64,000 nt of DNA from Acorus gramineus (lineage: Eukaryota > Streptophyta > Magnoliopsida > Acorales > Acoraceae), in assembly GCA_030737835.1 (NCBI GenBank), contig CM060853.1, positions 7,506,133 through 7,570,132 on the forward strand, in the 5' to 3' direction. Below the pieces are notes generated by a model. It was given only the letters and a program-made list of their open reading frames with translations, was not told where the DNA came from and did no database searches. The first letter of the stretch is position 1, and each line of letters starts with the position of its first letter. The translations under genes were made by a program, and so were the position numbers. Below are positions 57,852 through 64,000 of the stretch, piece after piece.

Positions 57852-58580
57852 GGGTTTTTTTTACATGTATACCATTTAAAAACATGTTATTTAATTTTAT
57901 ACCACTCAAAATAACTTATTTATTTTTATACCATTAAAATATGTAAAACTTATGCATATTTACCATCTTAGTTAACTTCCATCCAAATTTTCATTAAAAC
58001 AGTCCTGGAGAAAAGACTAAATTACCCTTCTTCTTTTTTAACGTTACCGAATACAATTTTTATAAAAATAAAAAATATTAATTTTAATATAAAAATGATA
58101 AATTTCATTTAAAATCCAAAAACATAAAAATTAATCATACAAACTATTTATTAACAAAGATATAATAATTATTAATACTTACATTAGTAAAAATGAAATA
58201 AAATTATTTTAAGAACAATTAATAACATATATTACAAAATAATTTTTTTAAAAAAAATTAGATCTATTGGAAGAAAAGGAAAGAAGGGATAAGGCTCAAC
58301 GACTCACGATTGATTTAGAAAGAACATAAAATTAATTAGTTATTATGTTTAATTATTTACATCATGACAAAAAATATTATATGTTAAGGTTATTTTTGTC
58401 ATTTTTTACTTCTTGATTAAAAAACTAACTATAGTTAAGGCTCATTTTAGTTAAAAATGATAAAAGAGAGGCACATTTTTACATTAAAAAAAAATTCTAA
58501 TAGTATAAAAATAAATATGGCATTTGTAGTAGTATAAAAATAAATATCATATTTTTTTGTGGTATACATGCAAAAAACCC
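57852..58580. mobile_element. MULE-type non-autonomous element (copy 2)
   Basis: The ends GGGTTTTTTTTACATGTATACCA and, inverted, GGGTTTTTTGCATGTATACCA pair over ~200 bp. A 9 bp duplication with one mismatch flanks it: TTAAGATAT (57843-57851) and TTAAAATAT (58581-58589). It matches the element at 7795-8747 in both arms (for example CATTTTTACCAT...AGTTAACTTCCATC and TTATTTTTATACCATTA blocks). Length 729 bp, no genes. It lies ~160 bp upstream of the PET100 start codon, in its probable promoter region. Confidence 0.8.
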
Positions 58581-58609
58581 TTAAAATATTGGATAATATT
58601 AATAGCAGT

Positions 58610-58996
58610 TAGGCATGTCAACAGGTCGCAGTTTGATACGGACCCAACTTGATAAAAGGCATAAATACCCGAATCGAAGAACTTGATAATTAAAACAGGT
58701 CCGGTCTGGACCCACCCCAACCCGATCCTAAGGACCCGATTGACACGGCCCAAATACTATATGATTTTTTTTATTTATTTATGATCAAATCCAATATTTA
58801 TAACTAAATACTGAATAATCATTCAAAATTTTAAACATTTGAAATATTTTTACAACATTTTGACTTCACATAAAAAGCACAATAATCCAAATCATATTCA
58901 AAATGTTCTCTAATAAAACATTAAAAAATCAAAGTAGTGAATAACTATTTATACTACACTGGACTCTATTAAAAAAAAAATGAAGCCATTGTAGGC
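58610..58996. repeat. GACCCG-rich hAT-like segment, copy of 14548-14975
   Basis: It starts TAGGCATGTCAACAGGTCG and shares order and sequence with 14548-14975 to about 58996. The GC-rich GACCCG units at the left are followed by AT-rich DNA. A further GACCCG-rich piece with TAGGCCTGTTAATGGATC (59033) follows and may be another end of the same family. Confidence 0.6.
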
Positions 58997-59189
58997 CCTT
59001 AAGAAATTTTCCGAGCTCTCTTTGTCTAATCTAGGCCTGTTAATGGATCAATCTAATCAGACCTGACCTAAGACCTGATATAGACTTGATCTAAAAAAAC
59101 CGACAATCAAACGGATTGGGTCCAGGTCCAACCCGACCCGACCTCATAGCAGTCTCAATTACAATGTCGGTTATTGTCTCACTTGCAGC

Positions 59190-59967
59190 CAAGCCTGTCA
59201 ACGGGTCTGGTCCGGGTCGGGTCGAGGTGGACCCGGACCCGACCCGTGACAGGACCCGGCGGGTCCAGGGAAATGTGGACCCGGACCCGGACCCATTGGA
59301 CCCGGGTCAGGTCCGGGTCCGGGTCCGACCCGACCCAGATGGTTGGGTAAAAAAAAACAGAGAGAAGACATGAGCTCATGTATTTGTCTTATCATTCTAT
59401 TTGAAATTTTTTATAATAAAACATTATTGTTAATGAGACTATGATTGAATATAATTTTATACAATTCAAAAGTAAATGAATTATTAAACAACATCCAAAA
59501 CAATAATCACTAAGATAAAAAATATATTAACCTAAATAATAAACATAACTAACCTAAACAACATTCAAAACAATAAACACTAACATATTAACCTAAATAA
59601 TAAACATAAATCATGCAACAAACTAATTAATCATACAAATTCAAATGCTAATAAGTTAATTGTCCAAAACAAACCGATTTATAGGCTTGTTATGATTATG
59701 ATTTATAAACTTGTAGATACAAAAATAAGTTAAGTAAGAAATAAAATTATGTATCAACTAATACTAATGGTCTTATAATATATGAACATATATTAAAAAA
59801 AACAGTCGGGTCCAACGGGTCGGGGCGGGGTGGACCCGGACCCGACCCGTTTGTTTGTTCGGGTCTGTCGGGTCGGGTCCAACTCGGGTTGGGTCCAAAT
59901 CAGGTGAGGTATATTACACGTATAATCGGGTCCGGGTCAGGTCGGACCCGACCCGTTGACAGGCCTA
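59190..59967. mobile_element. hAT-like non-autonomous element with dense GACCCG subterminal arrays
   Basis: The left end CAAGCCTGTCAACGGGTC and, inverted, the right end TAGGCCTGTCAACGGGTC pair. The 8 bp CTTGCAGC is identical at 59182-59189 and 59968-59975. Within ~150 bp of each end there are many GGACCCG/CGGGTC units, while the middle is AT-rich and similar to the inverted middle of 48211-49054. No coding capacity. Confidence 0.82.
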
Positions 59968-59975
59968 CTTGCAGC

Positions 59976-61100
59976 ACTCGCATGTTTATTAATGTTTATT
60001 AAAATTGGGTGGGATGCACTACGGTTAGTCATGGGCTGGGCCGGACCGGATCCGGGCTTTAACTGAGCCAGGTCCATTCGGGCCTAAGGGGGCATCGGGC
60101 CCGGACCCACCCGTACGGCTGTATGTTGTGAAAATTAAAGCAGACATGCATATTTGTTGCATCACATATGCATGCATCATGTAGTGTAATATTCATGTAA
60201 ATACTACGCATGATCCTTACCTCTACGAGAAGCATTGAGATATTGCATGTTCGACATGAACTTTCCCTTTAAGAGAAGTATCAGTGTTATTGCATGTTTT
60301 GCATGATACTTTATATTATTGTTCTCCTTACTGTATAAATATTTTGTGTGACCATGTTTTAAAACGCTGCTATTTCGAAATTATAATAATAATGGTACGT
60401 CACATAGATTCACTGAGTGAGCATGTTGGAGCTCACTCCACTTTTCTCTTCTTTTGGAGTATGTTTGGTGTATCATATATCTCGTTGTAGTTGTGGACGC
60501 GAGATTTTGGGCTTTTGAGCTCCAAACATGGGAGAAATGCTTAGTTATTAGATCCTGTTTGGAATTATTTAATATAAATGTGATTTTCATTTTTAATTAA
60601 ACAGAAAGCTAAAAAGTATTGTCAAGTTAAAAAGTTAACTTAATTAAAAAGTTATTTTCAATTTTTAGTTTAAAAAATTATTTTTAAAAAAACACAAAAA
60701 AATGGTTTTTTAGGATTTAAGTCTATTTAAATTGTTTTATTCAAAATCTTATTTTCTAAACGTGTTTTTAAATGTACCCTTAAACCAGTTTCTTTAGCAC
60801 AGTGGATCTATCCTCATAGTCATCATGTTCATGTCTAATTATTCCCCTTTCTTTTTCTTTTCTTTTCTCGCAGTACAAAATCGTTGTCACAAAAAGTACA
60901 CATCTCAAAAGAAAAACCAACCCCGATTTGGATTGATCAAGTTGAAACTACAAACAGAGAAATTCTCATACAAACAAACCAAACTGTTGAGCTACTCAAA
61001 CATGAATAGAAAAAAAAGGCTTGACATAGGGAAGACTCAAAACAATTATATAAAAAAAAAAATTCACACAAACATGTTGTTCTCCCCACCATTTTCTCCA
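59976..61100. other. Intergenic DNA, 3' flank of the CIPK gene
   Basis: A GC-rich patch with GGGCCGGACCGG and CGGGCCCGGACCC units at 60030-60115 looks like a further decayed hAT-like piece. A probable MITE with weak inverted ends lies at about 60550-60780 (GTTTGGAATTATTTAA on the left). No gene is supported. Confidence 0.45.
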
Positions 61101-62494
61101 CTACCCATTCTGCCAAGCAAAAACTATGTCCTTAAGTCCCTCTCTCAACTCCTCCCAACATACCTCCTCCACCTCCCCACCACCACCACCACCATCCCCA
61201 CCAACCACCACCTCCACCAACACAAGCTCTTTCTCCTCACCAAACTCCACCACCTCCACCTCCACCACCACCACCCCACCCTTCCCCAACCCCACCCCCC
61301 TCCCCTCCCTACTCCCTCTCTCCACTACATACCCCCCTCTAACCCCAACCTCCACCACCCTTTCAACCAACACCTCCGCCCGACACGCCGCCACCGCCGA
61401 AAACCTCCTCTTCTTCCTCCCACCGTCGCATAACAACCCTGACAAATCCAACCCCGACGAGCACGCAATTATATCGAACGCATTCGCATACCGCGCCATC
61501 ATCGCCTTCTCTTCACCCAAACCAACACCACCGCACCTCACGTCACTCGCGCGCCTCTTAAGCCAAGCGAGCTCCGCCACCGCATCAAGACCGATCCTCG
61601 TCTCCGGGTTCGGGTCAAGCAGTCTCAACACAACCCTCCTCGCCTGAGGAGGGAACCACCCGGGGAACCCGAACTCCCTCCGTTGAATCTTCCGATACAT
61701 CGAACCGATGTTCGAGTCGTCGAACGGCAGCCGCCCAGCGATGAGCACGTAAAGGATCACCCCGCACGACCACGCGTCCGCGCGCGCGCCGTCGTATCCC
61801 CGCCTCGCCAAGACCTCGGGCGCGGTGTATGCGGGGGTCCCGCACGCGGTGCGCAGTGACAGTATGTCGCCGAGCGCAGAGAGTCCGAAGTCGGAGACCT
61901 TCAATCCGAGTGACAAAATTCATGTACGATAAATTTGATATATTTTGTATTGAAGATGTCTAATCGAAATACTTTAAATAATATTAAAAAAAATATATAT
62001 GGATTATTTTGTTACTGTACCTTCAATGAGCCCTCTCGGTCCAATAACAGGTTCTGCGGCTTGACGTCGCGGTGAGCGACGCCGAGGGAGTGGCAGAAGC
62101 AGAGGGTCGCGACGAGCTGCGCGAAGTACTTGCGCGCGAGGGGCTCCGAAAGGCGGCCGCCTTTGCGTATGAGCGTCGAATGGAGGTCACCGCCTTGGAC
62201 GTAGTCCATGACGAGGTAGATTTTGGTCTTGGTAGCCATGACTTCGCGTAGGTTGACTATGTTTGGGTGGTTTTTGAGGGCGCGCATGGCGGAGACCTCG
62301 GAGAGGACGCGCGCGGAGGCGGCGGAGGGGAGCTTGGATTTGTCGATGACTTTGATGGCGACTTCGGAGGCGGTGGCGGCGGTGGAGCGCGCGTGGTAGA
62401 CCTTGGCGAAGGTTCCGCGGCCGAGGAGGCGACCGAGGATGTATTTTCCGAGGAGGGGTTGTTGTTGTTCTTTGGTGGTGGTGGGTGTTTTCAT
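61101..62494 (-). CDS. CIPK: CBL-interacting protein kinase (SnRK3; CIPK4/7-like), two exons
   Basis: Exons are 62494-62021 (158 codons) and 61898-61101 (265 codons and TAG), phase 0, giving 423 residues. CIPKs are Ser/Thr kinases activated by calcineurin B-like Ca2+ sensors and act on membrane transporters. The P-loop is GRGTFAKV (25-32), the ATP Lys is K48 in VAIK, the catalytic loop is HRDVKPQN (141-148), DFG is at 161-163 and the activation loop ends at [10 protein letters not shown]. The CBL-binding NAF motif is at 297-299 in [19 protein letters not shown]. The C-terminal part (about 330-405) is Val/Glu/Gly-rich and loosely like other CIPK4/7-type tails. An in-frame ATG at 62557 would add 21 residues, but family alignment favours 62494. 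Coding DNA is very GC-rich; the 122 bp intron is AT-rich. Confidence 0.93.
61897..62027 (-). repeat. 9 bp direct repeat bounding the CIPK intron
   Basis: ATTGAAGGT occurs at 62027-62019 across the donor (ATTGAAG|GT) and at 61905-61897 across the acceptor (ATTGAAG|GT). The offset is 122 bp, exactly the intron length. Each copy contains AAG|GT, so the first copy gives the GT donor and the second the AG acceptor. Confidence 0.9.
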
Positions 62495-62557
62495 GGTGGG
62501 TGGGAGGGGAGACCTATGGTGGTGTTGGGTTTGGATTTGGTTTTCTCTACTGTGCAT

Positions 62558-64000
62558 GGTTTGGTTTTAGTTACCAATATAGTAGTTGGCTTTTAAGAGG
62601 GGAGAGAGCCAAAGAGTTTTGGTAGAACAAAATAGGGAGGGACCCAGTTTGAAAATTTAATTGGGATGGGGTTGCAACTTATAATTTGTAATGTGGGAAC
62701 GAGATACTACGTGTGAGGGACACTGGAAAATTCTGTGTGGTTTAATAATAAACTATTGCTTAGATGACACAGTGATATTTAATTATGCTTGTATAATTTT
62801 TGCTATCTATTTAGTTAAGATGATTTATCTTATTCTTTGTAAGTTAGAAAACTAGTATTTGCATCCGTACCTTATAATTTGTTATCCAATACCCACGTCA
62901 TATTATAAATATGATTTTTAATGAGATAATTCAAATAAGTATTTAAATTTGAAAATGAAATATTTGAATTTGGATTTGGATATGATATTGTTTAATTTGT
63001 TGAAAATCCTTTGGATACGAAGTCATAAGTGGATATTAGGATACAAATAAAATTCAGATAACTGAGATGCTTACATATGGATTTACTTTCATAATTGTAA
63101 TCAAGTATATGAAGAGAGAGAACAAGATGAACATACCAAACTTGACTTAATTAAGTAATTAAGTAAAAATTAGTGCCTGAAGTGGTTATAAACAAGAAAT
63201 GATAAGAGCTGTTATGATGGATCATAGTGATATTTGTCTCCCACATATTGATAAAAATATATATAAACGAGTCCAAAATGAACACTGTCCAAAAGAGTCT
63301 GAGTCATGGAAAACTATAGAATTCTTATGACAATATAAATGAAAGTGAAAGGAAGATCTAATACTTCATTCTAGTGAGCCAAGGCATCCCATCATCTCTT
63401 GCAATGCCCTCACTTGTGGCCCCAATGTATATGTCCTGTAGTGAATGTTTGTCTATGAAGAGGACATACATATTAAACATGGCCCTTCCTCATTAAAATA
63501 GTCACAATTATATAGGGAAAGTCGTCTCCTATGCAACTCTTTGTCCTCCTATTCAAATTATTATGCTTGCATGATTAGTTTAACTAACTCGTTTTTAATA
63601 TAAAAATATTCACAATTGGAAGTTTTTTATTGGAGAATTATAATGTGAGCATATGCTGGTTGAGGTTGTTGAGATATATTTGTTAATCTATAATTAATAA
63701 AATATTGAAATATTGATTAATTATCTGTCCAAAATTGGAACTCGTTGAATTATTTGTATTGCCATGCATCAAATATTCCACAAAAATGGAGGGTGAACTT
63801 TGCCATAAATGCCATTAAATTAAAACCACCATTGACATACGTTTTATGAAAAATTTAAAAAAAAAATACTCTGAACAGATTTTATCCGAGATCATTTTAT
63901 TCCAAAAATGTCTTAAAACCATTTTGGTGTTAAAATAAACTTTAGGGTTCCATTAGAATATTTTGAAAAAAAAAAAAAAACATTGAATCCAAACTAATTC
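62558..64000. other. CIPK upstream region and intergenic DNA
   Basis: The first ~150 bp is the probable CIPK promoter and leader, with a TTATAAGTTG candidate TATA sequence on the minus strand near 62675. Beyond it the DNA is AT-rich with no supported gene. Phrases such as GGATTTGGATATGATATTG (62975) and GGATACGAAGTC recall the ATCC/GGATAC repeats of the hAT-like MITE at 16896-17365. Confidence 0.4.

Noticed and set aside
61126-61647. Plus-strand open frame of Ser/Thr/Pro-rich residues opposite the CIPK C-terminus
   Set aside because: Low-complexity shadow of the Val/Gly/Glu-rich CIPK tail; no start context or family match.
62494-62557. CIPK start at the upstream in-frame ATG (62557)
   Set aside because: The 21 extra residues have no counterpart in the family, and the second ATG matches the usual distance to the kinase P-loop; kept only as an alternative.

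Overview
This window is nuclear DNA of a flowering plant. It carries intron-containing plant gene families (GDP-mannose 3,5-epimerase, a CBL-interacting protein kinase, a DUF506 protein, an ELC/TSG101-type ESCRT-I subunit, a PET100-like assembly factor) set far apart in very AT-rich DNA full of transposon remains. Several coding exons (CIPK, ELC-like, DUF506, KCS remnant) are strikingly GC-rich and others (GME, PET100) are not. That contrast is common in monocots, so a monocot is my best guess, but the species cannot be read from the window.

Layout: 1-566, half of a long fold-back repeat. 850-2562, DUF506 gene (+, 3 exons) with two CACGTG boxes and a short upstream ORF. 2563-17600, gene-free DNA with microsatellites, MULE-type and hAT-type non-autonomous elements, some nested. 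17720-18709, intronless ELC-like gene (+). 19700-22600, repeats including a ~219 bp tandem array. 22607-26404, GME (-), six coding exons plus a probable 5' leader exon; a Tourist-like MITE sits in its last intron. 27229-27457, a second Tourist-like MITE. 29551-32991, a 5'-truncated LINE (-) with a 16 bp target duplication. 33576-34002, 36191-36596 and 37711-38782, non-autonomous DNA elements. 39120-39840, an older LINE RNase H remnant. About 40140-42592, probable Ty3/gypsy-type LTR sequence. 43560-44860, a broken Harbinger-type transposase (-). 45360-46163, the 3' half of a 3-ketoacyl-CoA synthase (-), a pseudogene. 47990-49160, an ATL-type RING-H2 pseudogene (+) split by a hAT-like element. 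49994-57685, PET100 homologue (-), two coding exons separated by a 7.5 kb intron that holds a Ty1/copia element (51120-55830, +). 57852-58580, second MULE-type element. 58610-59967, hAT-like elements. 61101-62494, CIPK (-), two exons, the single intron bounded by a 9 bp direct repeat.

The genes do not form a pathway or cluster: they serve ascorbate and cell-wall sugar synthesis (GME), endosomal sorting (ELC), cytochrome c oxidase assembly (PET100), Ca2+ signalling (CIPK) and an unknown role (DUF506). What links the window is transposon traffic into genes. A copia element lies in the PET100 intron, a MITE edge supplies a candidate branch point in GME, a hAT element splits an ATL gene, and the CIPK intron has the form expected of a recent intron gain. 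I found no tRNA, rRNA, CRISPR or microbial-type gene system, and nothing I would call a wholly new biological system.
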